Below are positions 16,239-24,392 of a stretch of DNA of 64,000 nucleotides, one piece after another. Source of the stretch: Acidobacteriaceae bacterium (GTDB taxonomy: Bacteria; Acidobacteriota; Terriglobia; Bryobacterales; Bryobacteraceae). The stretch is from contig JAFAYI010000006.1 of NCBI GenBank assembly GCA_019240475.1, positions 124,001 to 188,000 on the forward strand, written 5' to 3'. The notes under the pieces are model-generated. The model did no database searches, was not told where the DNA came from, and saw only the letters and a program-made list of their open reading frames with translations. A program made the position numbers and the translations under genes. Position 1 is the stretch's first letter. Each line of letters begins with the position of its first letter.

Positions 16239-16697
16239 ATGCGCGTCCTTGTATTAACGATCGCGATTTGCCTGTGCGCTCTCATCGCTGCGGCCGAACG
16301 CTCCGGCAGCAGGGCCGAATACATCGGCGGCACGAGGGCGGATCTGCCGGCCAATAATTCGGGCGACATCCAGGTAACGGACCGCGTTTACTTCATCTTT
16401 CTTTCGAAACACACCCGGATCCGAGTGCCGTATGAGCGCATCAATCTGCTGGAGTATGGGCAGAAGGTGGACAGACGGTATGTCGCGGCGGCCGTGATTT
16501 CCCCGCTGTTTCTTCTGGCGAAGAAACGGGAACACTTCCTCACGGTGGGTTTTCAGGATGACGACGGAGAGCAGCAGGCCATGGTTTTCCGCGTGGACAA
16601 GAACGACATTCGGCTGACGCTGGTGGCGCTCGAAGCGCGCACGGGGCGGCAAGTGCAGTTTCAGGACGAAGAGGCGCGCATCGCGGGCAAAGGATGA
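16239..16697 (+). CDS. Exported protein of unknown function
   Basis: A 152-residue protein with a signal peptide over residues 1-19 (LVLTIAICLCALIAAAE). The mature part is beta-rich, with RVYFIFLSKHTRIRVPYERIN and a weakly hydrophobic VAAAVISPLFLL segment. I do not recognise the family. It overlaps the next exported gene by 4 bases (ATGA), so the two are likely made together. Confidence 0.65.
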   Translation: MRVLVLTIAICLCALIAAAERSGSRAEYIGGTRADLPANNSGDIQVTDRVYFIFLSKHTRIRVPYERINLLEYGQKVDRRYVAAAVISPLFLLAKKREHFLTVGFQDDDGEQQAMVFRVDKNDIRLTLVALEARTGRQVQFQDEEARIAGKG

Positions 16698-17308
16698 TAG
16701 GGAAGCTCATCGGGTGTTGCGCGCTACTGCCGCTGAGTCTTTATGCGCAGAAATCGGGAGCGGATTCGGGCACGGCCGGGTTGCTGGACGTGAAGAGGAT
16801 TTACGTGGCGCAGCTCAGCGGAGGGCCACAGGCCGATGCCCTGCGAGAGTTGATCATCGCCAGCCTGGATTCGACCAAGCTGTTTGTGCTGACCGACAAC
16901 CAGGAGCGCGCGGACGCGATCCTGAAAGGCGCGGCCGACGACCATTCTTTCACCGATTCGTTCGATTCCGACGAGAGCCTGAACTCGCGCGAGAACGGAG
17001 GCAAGTCTTCGGGGAGCAGTTCCTATTCAGCGCGGAGCGGCGGATACCTGGGTTTGAGCGTGGGAGAAAACGAGTCTCATCACATCAAAGAGCGCAAGCA
17101 CGAGGCCTATGCGGCCGTGCGCTTGTGCAATCGCGACGGCGACGTTTTGTGGTCCACCACGCAGGAGAGCCAGGGGGCGAAGTTTCGGGGAGCGAGCGCG
17201 GACGTTGCTGCGAAGATCGCGCGGCAGTTGACCTTAGACGTGGACCGCATCCGGCACGGGACAACTACGAGCGCCCCGGCGGGCGCCGGCGCCGCCAACA
17301 AGCCTTAA
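16694..17308 (+). CDS. Exported protein of unknown function with a Ser/Gly-rich segment
   Basis: A 204-residue protein with a signal peptide (residues 1-19). The segment LLDVKRIYVAQLSGGPQADALRELI followed by DNQERADAILKGAA (shown here in two pieces) resembles the nucleoside-free core found in secreted proteins that compute an alpha/beta sandwich, somewhat like CsgG or LpoB, but the match is too weak to name. Residues about 92-125 are Ser/Gly/Asn rich. The C-terminal half has DGDVLWSTTQES and ends in an Ala/Gly tail. Coupled to the preceding exported protein by ATGA. Its end overlaps the convergent receiver-domain gene by 4 bases. Confidence 0.6.
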   Translation: MIGKLIGCCALLPLSLYAQKSGADSGTAGLLDVKRIYVAQLSGGPQADALRELIIASLDSTKLFVLTDNQERADAILKGAADDHSFTDSFDSDESLNSRENGGKSSGSSSYSARSGGYLGLSVGENESHHIKERKHEAYAAVRLCNRDGDVLWSTTQESQGAKFRGASADVAAKIARQLTLDVDRIRHGTTTSAPAGAGAANKP

Positions 17309-17679
17309 CCATCGCAACCGGGTTGGGAGGCAAAGGCCCGGAGCTTTTCGATAAGAGCGGAAGACGGCGAGCCCTTGGTGATTATTGCGTCGATGAGAGT
17401 CTTTTCCGGGGCTTGAGCCAAGCGATGGGCATCGGCGCCGGTGAGCACAACGATGCGCAGCGCCGGATCGAGGGCTTTCAGGTCCCGAATGAGCTGCAAC
17501 CCACGCTCGCGCGTGGGGAAGCGGAGATCCAATACAGCGCACGAGGGCCGATGGGCGGCCGCAAGATCGAGCGCAAAGGCGGCAGTGCCGGCCGGCAGTG
17601 TTTCAAATCCGCTTCGGCCGAGCAGCATACAGCGCAGAGATAGTTGGTCACGATCGTCGTCCGCAACCAGCACTTTCAT
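17305..17679 (-). CDS. Stand-alone response regulator receiver domain
   Basis: A 124-residue CheY-like receiver with no output domain. The acidic pair is VADDDRD at the N-terminus, the phospho-acceptor Asp is in CAVLDLRFP (about residue 51), the Thr switch is in VVLTGAD, and the conserved Lys is in IITKGSPS. No histidine kinase is adjacent, so its partner is unknown. It is convergent with, and overlaps by 4 bases, the upstream plus-strand exported-protein gene, and lies 7 bases downstream of an anchored unknown on the same strand. Confidence 0.85.
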   Translation of the reverse strand: MKVLVADDDRDQLSLRCMLLGRSGFETLPAGTAAFALDLAAAHRPSCAVLDLRFPTRERGLQLIRDLKALDPALRIVVLTGADAHRLAQAPEKTLIDAIITKGSPSSALIEKLRAFASQPGCDG

Positions 17680-17686
17680 CCGGGCT

Positions 17687-18166
17687 CTAATGCGTGAAAG
17701 CGATCTGAGCGATGACCATCTTCGGCATGGCCTGGTTCCAGCCGTCGGGCAGGCTGTCGAAGGGCAGGCGAAAAGCTCGCGTCTCGTTGGGTTTCAAGGG
17801 CGCGTTGACGGCGCGCACAATGGGGACGCGTTCGCGATAGGTCTCACGGCCATCTACTCCGTAGAACAGGCAATAGACGTCCACGGATTGGAGCGACTGC
17901 GGTCCATTGTTGGAGATCTTGCCCTCGATTTCGACAACCTGCTGCCGCATGAAGTTCTCGCTGGCCCGCATAGTCACGTCGCTAAGCGCGAGGTTGTGAA
18001 CATACGCTTTCGCTTGAGGCGAAGCGGCTGAGGATGGGGCGCTGGTCGGCGAGGATCGCGCCATGTAGAAGAAGGCCGCGGCGCCCGCGAGGACGAGCAC
18101 TACCGCAGCCACGATGAGCGGCGCAACAGGCTTCTTGCCGAGTGAGCTGATGGGCGGCGCCGGCAT
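17687..18166 (-). CDS. Membrane-anchored protein of unknown function
   Basis: A 159-residue protein with one membrane helix near the N-terminus (about residues 15-35, LIVAAVVLVLAGAAAFFYMA), an Ala/Ser/Pro linker and an extracytoplasmic beta domain. The domain has VVEIEGKISNNGPQSLQSVDV and ETRAFRLPFDSLPDGWN, a layout reminiscent of the FxLYD/DUF2393-type domains that bind nothing known. It precedes the lone receiver domain on the same strand by 7 bases and may be co-transcribed with it. Confidence 0.6.
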   Translation of the reverse strand: MPAPPISSLGKKPVAPLIVAAVVLVLAGAAAFFYMARSSPTSAPSSAASPQAKAYVHNLALSDVTMRASENFMRQQVVEIEGKISNNGPQSLQSVDVYCLFYGVDGRETYRERVPIVRAVNAPLKPNETRAFRLPFDSLPDGWNQAMPKMVIAQIAFTH

Positions 18167-18214
18167 AATATTCGCAGTCTAAACCAAGCAGGCGCGCAGC
18201 AAAACGCGCGAGTA

Positions 18215-18781
18215 CTAGCGCCGCTTGTTCGTGGAAGCGGATTTCGTGGGCTTCCTGGCCGACTTGGCGGATGTTTTCGCGGCTTTTTTCGGCGTCCCTT
18301 TCTTCGAGGCAGTCTTCTTACCCGCGTTCCGGGCGGGCGCGGCCTTCTTGGCCCCGCGATTTACGGTCTTCTTAGAAGAAGCACCCGACTTTTTAGAAGC
18401 AGCGGTTTTCTTCGGCGCGGCGGCTTTCTTTCCCGCTGTTTTGCTGGGCCGCTTGCGGCTGCTCGCGCGTCCGCCGCTTTTAGATTCAGCTTTCCTGGCC
18501 GTCTCGGCGGTGACGATTTTATTGAAGTTGCTTCGTTGGCCCGCCGCGGTCTCCTCTTCATAGAGGAGCGCGAGTCCTCGTTCATCAAACTTCTCGAACC
18601 ACTGTTCCCAGGTGATCGGCTCCAAGCTGTCTTCGCCGCTGAAGCCGGGGAAATCGATTCGGAGGATGCCCACATCTTCCCCGGAACCGGTCCGCTTGAC
18701 GTGCGAAGGCTTGCCACCGCGTTCCTCGGCCCAGCTACGTATTTCATTATGGTCTTGAGTGGTTTTTGTCAGATTAGCCAT
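18215..18781 (-). CDS. Conserved protein with histone-H1-like Lys/Ala tail
   Basis: A 188-residue protein. Start MANLTKTTQDH is chosen because AAAGGA lies just upstream; a longer frame exists but reads as non-coding. Residues 1-75 form a compact acidic domain (EIRSWAEERGGKPSHVKRTG, then GILRIDFPGFSGEDSLEPI, then WEQWFEKFDERGLALLYEEE) found in small stress-associated proteins. The rest is a disordered Lys/Ala/Ser tail with repeated KKAA and KKTA units, like eukaryotic histone H1 and bacterial AlgP/HupN-type tails, so DNA binding is plausible. It is divergent from a DUF892 ferritin-like gene. Confidence 0.7.
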   Translation of the reverse strand: MANLTKTTQDHNEIRSWAEERGGKPSHVKRTGSGEDVGILRIDFPGFSGEDSLEPITWEQWFEKFDERGLALLYEEETAAGQRSNFNKIVTAETARKAESKSGGRASSRKRPSKTAGKKAAAPKKTAASKKSGASSKKTVNRGAKKAAPARNAGKKTASKKGTPKKAAKTSAKSARKPTKSASTNKRR

Positions 18782-19055
18782 GCGTGTTCCTTTGCTGTAG
18801 CAGCAATTTCTGTGCCAAGAGTAGCTTATCGCGCAGATCATTTCAGCGCCGCCGGTTGGCAAACACGGTTCAACAAACATGGTTTCAGCAAAGATGCAGC
18901 GAACGAAAAAACTTCAGGAATCTGGGAAATTCTTTCAGGAGACGACAAATGAGATTCGCGGAAGAAACATCGCGCGGGCGCACGAGTCGTATAAGTGGGC
19001 GTCTGAATGAGTAACTAGCTGTTCAGCTCAGACAGCCCCGTAAGGAGTTAGAAGC
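18782..19055. other. Divergent intergenic region
   Basis: A 274-base spacer between the histone-tailed gene and the DUF892 gene must contain both promoters. A strong ribosome site, TAAGGAG, lies about 10 bases ahead of the DUF892 start. I could not place convincing -35/-10 pairs. No RNA gene or repeat was seen. Confidence 0.5.
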
Positions 19056-19574
19056 ATGCCACTATTTACGACGACAGAATTGAACTCGTTACAGGACCTT
19101 TTTGTCGACCAGATCAAGGATTTATACGATGCCGAGCACCGGCTGACGGACGCGCTGCCAAAGATGGCGGAAGCCGCTAATTCATCGCAACTAAAGCAGG
19201 CATTTCAGGATCACTTGCGCGAAACACAGGGCCATGTCGCGCGGCTGGAACAGATTTTCCGGGAGATCAGCGTCGATCCGGCGCGCGAGACATGCGATGC
19301 GATGAAAGGTTTGATCGCCGAAGGCGAAACGATGGTGAAAGCGAAAGGCGATCCAGACGTCAAGGATGCCGCGCTGATCGCGGCTGCGCAGCGGGTGGAG
19401 CATTACGAGATGTCAGGCTACGGAAGCGCTCGCACCTTCGCAGAGCGGCTAGGGTTGACACTGGCGCCGCGGCTATTGCAGCAAACGCTGGATGAAGAGA
19501 AAGCGGCCGATGAAAAACTGAACATGATTGCGACCACATCCGTGAATCGCAAGGCGGCCGCTAAAGCAGTCTAA
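19056..19574 (+). CDS. DUF892 (YciE/YciF-type) ferritin-like protein
   Basis: A 172-residue four-helix ferritin-like protein of the YciE/YciF family. It opens with LQDLFVDQIKDLYDAEHRL, the family's first helix with the metal-ligand Glu. It continues with HLRETQGHVARLEQIF, VEHYEMSGYGSARTFAERLG and a C-terminal EEKAADEKLN. Members are linked to osmotic and general stress and bind a di-iron site, but their reaction is unclear. It is preceded by a strong ribosome site and is divergent from the histone-tailed stress-like gene. Confidence 0.9.
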   Translation: MPLFTTTELNSLQDLFVDQIKDLYDAEHRLTDALPKMAEAANSSQLKQAFQDHLRETQGHVARLEQIFREISVDPARETCDAMKGLIAEGETMVKAKGDPDVKDAALIAAAQRVEHYEMSGYGSARTFAERLGLTLAPRLLQQTLDEEKAADEKLNMIATTSVNRKAAAKAV

Positions 19575-19637
19575 CGATCGAAGACCCTCCAACCGGGCGT
19601 CCGGGAGTTGGCGCAATGCGCTCCTGGACGCCTGCCG

Positions 19638-20393
19638 CTACTTCACCGCAACTAGCCGCAGGCGCCTATAATCTGCCCACCAATGACCTTCGCGGAACAG
19701 CATCGGCTTCAGCAGGGCGGCCGTTTCATCGAGCGCGCGTTCGGCGCGAGCGGGCGGAAGACGATCGTAGAAGTACCACTTAAATTGCCGAATCCAATCC
19801 TTCATCCCGTCCGGGCCTTCGAGGAGAGTGGGGCGATCGAATAGCTGGATTATGCGAAGCTCCAATCCGCACGATTCGAGCACAGTCGCGTATTCGCCGG
19901 GTGACGGATAGTAGGTTCGCTTGGCGGGAACGTCATCTTGATAGCGCGAGGCGACCTGGTGAATGGCACTCTCAATTTGAGCGACATTTCCCTTCCCTCC
20001 GAGTTCGGCGACAAGGCGCCCCCCGTTCTTCAGGGCTCGCGCAATTGCTCGCGCGACGGCTGCGGCGTTGAGCATCCAGTGCAGCGCGGCGTTAGAGAAG
20101 ACGGCGTCGAATTCGCGATCGAAGGGCATGTTGGCGGCGTCGGCGAGCTGCCATCGGAGCTGCGGAAAATTTTGACGCGCCTGTTCGATCATTTCAGGCG
20201 AGGCGTCGAGGCCCAGAACATCCGCGCCCGCTTCCGCGATTTTGTTGGTCAGTTGACCCGTGCCGCACCCGAGATCGAGAATGCGCTCGCCCGGCTTCGG
20301 GTCGAGCAACTGGATCAGGCTCTCGCCGAGCTGCCAAACGAAGGCATGGCGGGCTTCATAGAGTTCCGGGTTCCAGGAATTGTTCAGAGACAT
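19638..20393 (-). CDS. Class I SAM-dependent methyltransferase (Tam-like)
   Basis: A 251-residue methyltransferase. Motif I is RILDLGCGTGQLT, motif II has VLGLDASPEMIEQAR, and FDAVFSNAALHWML matches the trans-aconitate methyltransferase/UbiE-like subgroup. The C-terminal half (EYATVLESCGLELRII, MKDWIRQFKWYFYDRLP) resembles Tam. The substrate is not certain. It begins 3 bases after the DUF420 gene on the same strand, so it may ride in the same transcript. Confidence 0.82.
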   Translation of the reverse strand: MSLNNSWNPELYEARHAFVWQLGESLIQLLDPKPGERILDLGCGTGQLTNKIAEAGADVLGLDASPEMIEQARQNFPQLRWQLADAANMPFDREFDAVFSNAALHWMLNAAAVARAIARALKNGGRLVAELGGKGNVAQIESAIHQVASRYQDDVPAKRTYYPSPGEYATVLESCGLELRIIQLFDRPTLLEGPDGMKDWIRQFKWYFYDRLPPARAERALDETAALLKPMLFREGHWWADYRRLRLVAVK

Positions 20394-20396
20394 GTC

Positions 20397-20840
20397 TTAT
20401 AAGCGCGGCCTGACCTGATACAAGAGCAGATACACCACCACCCCGGTTACGCTCACGTACAGCCAGATGGGGAGCGTCCACCTGGCCAGAGCGCGATGCT
20501 TGTGAAACTTGCGTTTCAGCGCCAGACGAAGAGTCAGAACCGCGAGCACCGGCACGGCGGCGGCGAGAACGGTGTGGGTCGCGAGGATGCAGAGATAAAC
20601 GGTTCGCACCCAGCCCGGCTTGTCGAATCGCACAGAGCCGACGTTCAGGTGATAAACGACGTAGGAGACCAGGAACAGGCAGGAGACCCCGAACGCGCAG
20701 AGCATCACCTTCATGTGCGCGTGCGTCTTGTATTGGCGGATCAAGTAATATCCGATGAGCAGCAGGACGGCGGCCGCCGCGTTGAGGATCGCATTCAGCG
20801 CGGGAAGATCGCGAATGCCGAGGAAGGCCGGCGCGATCAC
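20397..20840 (-). CDS. DUF420 membrane protein (CtaM-like)
   Basis: A 147-residue protein with about four membrane helices and histidines at helix ends (YKTHAHMKVM, YHLNVG, ATHTVL, RALARWTLPIWLYVSVTGV). This layout matches the DUF420/CtaM family, which supports assembly of heme-copper oxidases. It overlaps the upstream Sco1 gene by 4 bases, and Sco1 delivers copper to the same enzymes, so a joint role in oxidase maturation is likely. No oxidase subunit gene is in this window. Confidence 0.85.
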   Translation of the reverse strand: MIAPAFLGIRDLPALNAILNAAAAVLLLIGYYLIRQYKTHAHMKVMLCAFGVSCLFLVSYVVYHLNVGSVRFDKPGWVRTVYLCILATHTVLAAAVPVLAVLTLRLALKRKFHKHRALARWTLPIWLYVSVTGVVVYLLLYQVRPRL

Positions 20841-21403
20841 GGGGCAGTGTTCCGTAGCGTGTCGAGATCGCGGAGCAACGCAGGCATTCCATCCTGGTCG
20901 AAGGTCGAGTAGTAGCCGCGAATGTGGCCGCGTTTATCGACGAGCGCAAACTTGGTGCTGTGGTCCATGCGGCCGATCACGTCGCCCACATGGAACGTCG
21001 CGTAGGCCAAGTCATGCACGGTTTCAGGAGAGCCGGTAAGGAACGTCCATTGTTGAGTAGGGCCGCCGAAGCGGTGGGCGAAAGCGTTGAGGACGGACGG
21101 GGTATCACGCGCAGGATCGACGGAGATGGAGATCAGGCGCACCTCGGGCTCCCCTTCGACTCTCTGTTGAAGGCGGTGCATCTGCGAAGTCATGCGGGGG
21201 CAAGGGCCGGGGCAATTCGTATAGATGAAATCCGCCACCCAGGCTTTGCCTTTAAGCGAGCGGCTGTCGAACGAGCGTCCATCGGAATCGGTCATTTGAA
21301 AGGCGGGGACCGAGCCGTAATCGGGAAGATTGGTTGCGGCATTGCGGCACGCCGAGAGAACCACAACCGCTATGACCGGAACCGCGAATAGCGCTCGCGC
21401 CAA
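20837..21403 (-). CDS. SCO1/SenC copper chaperone lipoprotein
   Basis: A 188-residue Sco-family thioredoxin-fold protein. Lipobox LSAC puts the lipidated Cys at residue 19. The copper ligands are present: CPGPC within IYTNCPGPCPRM and the distal His in RMDHSTKFALV. ISVDPARDTP is a family signature. It delivers copper to the CuA site of cytochrome oxidases or acts as a thiol reductase. It is coupled by overlap to a DUF420 gene and is divergent from icd. Confidence 0.93.
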   Translation of the reverse strand: MARALFAVPVIAVVVLSACRNAATNLPDYGSVPAFQMTDSDGRSFDSRSLKGKAWVADFIYTNCPGPCPRMTSQMHRLQQRVEGEPEVRLISISVDPARDTPSVLNAFAHRFGGPTQQWTFLTGSPETVHDLAYATFHVGDVIGRMDHSTKFALVDKRGHIRGYYSTFDQDGMPALLRDLDTLRNTAP

Positions 21404-21466
21404 GTGTCAGTGTAACAACCGGCGGCGGTCGAGACGCTTGCCTCTGGTCTAATAATTCTGTAGCTG

Positions 21467-22711
21467 ATGACAAAGATTCAAGTAAAAACTCCGCTGGTGG
21501 AACTCGATGGCGATGAGATGACGCGAGTGATCTGGGCGCTCATCAAGGACCTATTGATACTGCCCAATTTGCAAATCGATTTGAAGTATTTCGATCTGGG
21601 GATCGAACATCGGGATGCGACCGACGATGGGGTTACGGTGGATGCCGCGCAAGCTATTCAACGGTACGGCGTGGGCGTTAAGTGCGCGACGATTACGCCG
21701 GACGAAGCGCGGGTGAAAGAGTTCGAGCTGAAGCGGATGTGGAAATCGCCCAACGGGACGATTCGCAATATCCTGGATGGAACAATTTTCCGCGAGCCGA
21801 TCGTGTGCCGCAACGTGCCGCGCTATGTGCCGGGTTGGACGAAGCCCATCATTGTGGGGCGCCATGCGTTCGGCGATCAATACCGGGCGACCGATATCAG
21901 GATAGAAGAGCCAGGGAGGCTGAGCCTGACCTTCACGCCGGCAAAGGGCGGCGCGCCCGTGCAGCACGAGGTGTTCGAGTTCAAGGGCGCGGGCGTGGCG
22001 GTTGGCATGTACAACCTGGACGAATCGATCAGCGGGTTTGCGCGGGCTTGCTTCAACTATGGCCTGTCGCGGGGGCTGCCGGTTTACCACTCGACGAAGA
22101 ACACGATCCTGAAGACCTACGACGGGCGATTCAAGGATATTTTCCAAGCGATCTACGACGCGGAGTTCAAGCGGAAGTACGAAGCGGCGCAGCTTGCGTA
22201 TGAACACCGGCTGATCGACGACGTGGTGGCGTTCGCGCTGAAGAGCGACGGCGGGTTTGTATGGGCCTGCAAGAATTACGACGGCGATGTGCAATCGGAC
22301 ATGGTGGCGCAGGGCTTCGGATCCCTTGGCCTGATGACATCAGTGCTGATTACTCCCGATGGGAAGACGGTTGAGACGGAGGCGGCGCACGGCACGGTGA
22401 CGCGGCACTATCGCGAGCACCAGAAAGGAAAAGAGACGTCGACAAATCCGATCGCGTCGATTTTCGCCTGGAGCTCGGCGCTGCGCTATCGCGGGCAGTT
22501 CGATGGCACGCCGGAAGTTGTGGCCTTCGCCGAGCGACTGGAGCATGCGACTGTGGGCGCGGTGGAAGCGGGGTTCATGACGAAGGACCTCGCGCTGCTC
22601 ATCGGGAAGAATCAGAAGTGGCTGAACACGCGCGACTACATTCAGCAGGTGGCGGATCGGCTGGGTTCGGCAGCCGGGCAGCAGCGCACGTTGACTGCGC
22701 AGGGTCAATAG
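21467..22711 (+). CDS. icd: NADP-dependent isocitrate dehydrogenase
   Basis: A 414-residue isocitrate dehydrogenase of the homodimeric, eukaryote-like subfamily: [13 protein letters not shown] at the front, [30 protein letters not shown] with the isocitrate-binding residues, and the C-terminal [16 protein letters not shown] with the NADP-binding block. It oxidises isocitrate to 2-oxoglutarate in the TCA cycle. It starts a plus-strand run with purE (13 bases later). Confidence 0.96.
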   Translation: MTKIQVKTPLVELDGDEMTRVIWALIKDLLILPNLQIDLKYFDLGIEHRDATDDGVTVDAAQAIQRYGVGVKCATITPDEARVKEFELKRMWKSPNGTIRNILDGTIFREPIVCRNVPRYVPGWTKPIIVGRHAFGDQYRATDIRIEEPGRLSLTFTPAKGGAPVQHEVFEFKGAGVAVGMYNLDESISGFARACFNYGLSRGLPVYHSTKNTILKTYDGRFKDIFQAIYDAEFKRKYEAAQLAYEHRLIDDVVAFALKSDGGFVWACKNYDGDVQSDMVAQGFGSLGLMTSVLITPDGKTVETEAAHGTVTRHYREHQKGKETSTNPIASIFAWSSALRYRGQFDGTPEVVAFAERLEHATVGAVEAGFMTKDLALLIGKNQKWLNTRDYIQQVADRLGSAAGQQRTLTAQGQ

Positions 22712-22724
22712 GCGCGGGAACAAG

Positions 22725-23231
22725 ATGAGCGCGACGGAGCCCGCCGATAACCGGCTGCTGGTGGGCGTGGTGATGGGCAGCAGATCGGATTGGGAGACGA
22801 TGCAGCGCACCAGCGAATTGCTGGGCGAGCTGGGCATCGCGCATGAGAAGCGCATTGTCTCCGCGCATCGGACGCCGGATTGGATGGCGGAGTACGCGAA
22901 GACGGCGGCGGGGCGCGGGCTGGAAGTGATTGTCGCGGCCGCGGGCGGAGCGGCGCATCTCCCAGGAATGATTGCAGCGCACACGATGCTGCCGGTGCTG
23001 GGAGTGCCCATTAAGAGCAGCGTGCTGAACGGGGTGGATTCGCTGCTTTCGATAGTGCAGATGCCGGCCGGGGCGCCGGTCGGGACGTTGGCCATCGGGA
23101 ACGCGGGCGCGTCGAATGCGGCGCTGCTTGCGGCGAGCATTCTCGGCAATAAGTATCCGGCGATTCGCGAGCGGTTGGAGGCCTGGAGGCGCCGGCAAAC
23201 CGAATCGGTTTTGAAGGACCGGGAACTCTGA
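22725..23231 (+). CDS. purE: N5-carboxyaminoimidazole ribonucleotide mutase PurE
   Basis: A 168-residue class I PurE, which shifts the carboxyl group of N5-CAIR to give CAIR in purine synthesis. It shows [13 protein letters not shown] with the substrate loop, [10 protein letters not shown] with the catalytic His, [13 protein letters not shown] and [12 protein letters not shown]. Stop and purK start overlap by one base (TGATG). Confidence 0.97.
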   Translation: MSATEPADNRLLVGVVMGSRSDWETMQRTSELLGELGIAHEKRIVSAHRTPDWMAEYAKTAAGRGLEVIVAAAGGAAHLPGMIAAHTMLPVLGVPIKSSVLNGVDSLLSIVQMPAGAPVGTLAIGNAGASNAALLAASILGNKYPAIRERLEAWRRRQTESVLKDREL

Positions 23232-24385
23232 TGCGCGCCCATTCGCGCGAGCCTGTGTTGCCCGGCAGCGCGATCGGCGTGCTGGGAAGCGGTCAACTGG
23301 GGCGCATGTTCGCCATTGCGGCGAGGCGGATGGGGTACCGCGTTCATACGCTGTCTCCGGACGAAGATACGCCGACCGGGCAAGTGGCGGATGTGGAGAT
23401 CAACGCGCCGTATGAAGACCTGGACGCGATACGGAAGTTCGCGAGCGGCGTGTCGGTGGTGACATTCGAGTTCGAAAATGTTCCGACTGCGACGGCTGAG
23501 GCGGCGGCTGAATGCGCGCCCGTGCGACCCAGCGGCCACGTGCTGCACACGGCTCAGCACCGGCTGCGGGAGAAGACATTTCTATCGCGAGCGGGCCTGC
23601 CGGTCACGCGGTTCGAGATGGTCGCAAACGCGATCCAGCTTCGAGAGGCGGCAGAGCGGCTGGGCCTTCCGGCGATTTTGAAGAGCGCGGATTTCGGATA
23701 CGACGGCAAGGGTCAATTCCGGATCAAGTCGGCGGAAGAATTCGAGGCGGCCTGGAAGGCGGTGGGCGAGCGCGAGGCGGTTCTTGAGGCGTTCGTCGAT
23801 TTCGACCAGGAGATTTCCGTGGTTGCGGCGCGCGACATACGCGGCAATTTCGTTCACTACGGAGCGGTTGAAAATCATCACCGTAACGGAATCCTGGATA
23901 TCTCTATCGCTCCGGCGAGAGTGGCGGCGGAAGCGACGGCGACGGCGGTGGATCTGGCGCGCGCGGTGCTCGAGAAGCTCGAAACGGTAGGCGTGCTGTG
24001 CGTGGAGTTTTTCGTGTGCAAAGACGGGAAGCTGCTGATCAATGAGCTGGCGCCCCGTCCGCACAATTCCGGGCATTTCACTGTTGACGCGAATATCACG
24101 AGCCAGTTCGAGCAGCAGTTGCGCGCGGTTTGCCTGCTCCCTCTGGGCGCGGTGACGCAGCTTGTTCCGGCGGCGATGGCGAATCTGTTGGGCGAGTTGT
24201 GGCGATCGGGCGAGCCGGATTGGACGGCGGCCGCGGCCATGCCGGATGTAAAGCTGCATCTTTACGGGAAGGTTGAGCCGCGCCCCGGGCGCAAGATGGG
24301 ACACCTGACGGCGCTCGCGGGGACGGCCGAGCAGGCCCTGGCGGACGTCAAGCGGGCGCGGGATCTGCTCGACTGTAAACTGTAG
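23231..24385 (+). CDS. purK: N5-carboxyaminoimidazole ribonucleotide synthase PurK
   Basis: A 384-residue ATP-grasp enzyme that carboxylates AIR at N5. Seen are GSGQLGRMFAIAARRMGY, VVTFEFENVPT, AILKSADFGYDGKGQ for nucleotide binding, FVDFDQEISVVAARD, and LAPRPHNSGHFTVDA, which is the family's active-site block. Coupled to purE by a one-base overlap, and larC follows 7 bases later. Confidence 0.97.
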   Translation: MRAHSREPVLPGSAIGVLGSGQLGRMFAIAARRMGYRVHTLSPDEDTPTGQVADVEINAPYEDLDAIRKFASGVSVVTFEFENVPTATAEAAAECAPVRPSGHVLHTAQHRLREKTFLSRAGLPVTRFEMVANAIQLREAAERLGLPAILKSADFGYDGKGQFRIKSAEEFEAAWKAVGEREAVLEAFVDFDQEISVVAARDIRGNFVHYGAVENHHRNGILDISIAPARVAAEATATAVDLARAVLEKLETVGVLCVEFFVCKDGKLLINELAPRPHNSGHFTVDANITSQFEQQLRAVCLLPLGAVTQLVPAAMANLLGELWRSGEPDWTAAAAMPDVKLHLYGKVEPRPGRKMGHLTALAGTAEQALADVKRARDLLDCKL

Positions 24386-24392
24386 CTAACCC

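Noticed and set aside
18940..19000. ECF-sigma-type promoter before the DUF892 gene
   Set aside because: GGAAGA and GTCGTAT boxes exist but their spacing is about 20 bases rather than the usual 16, so the match is not convincing.
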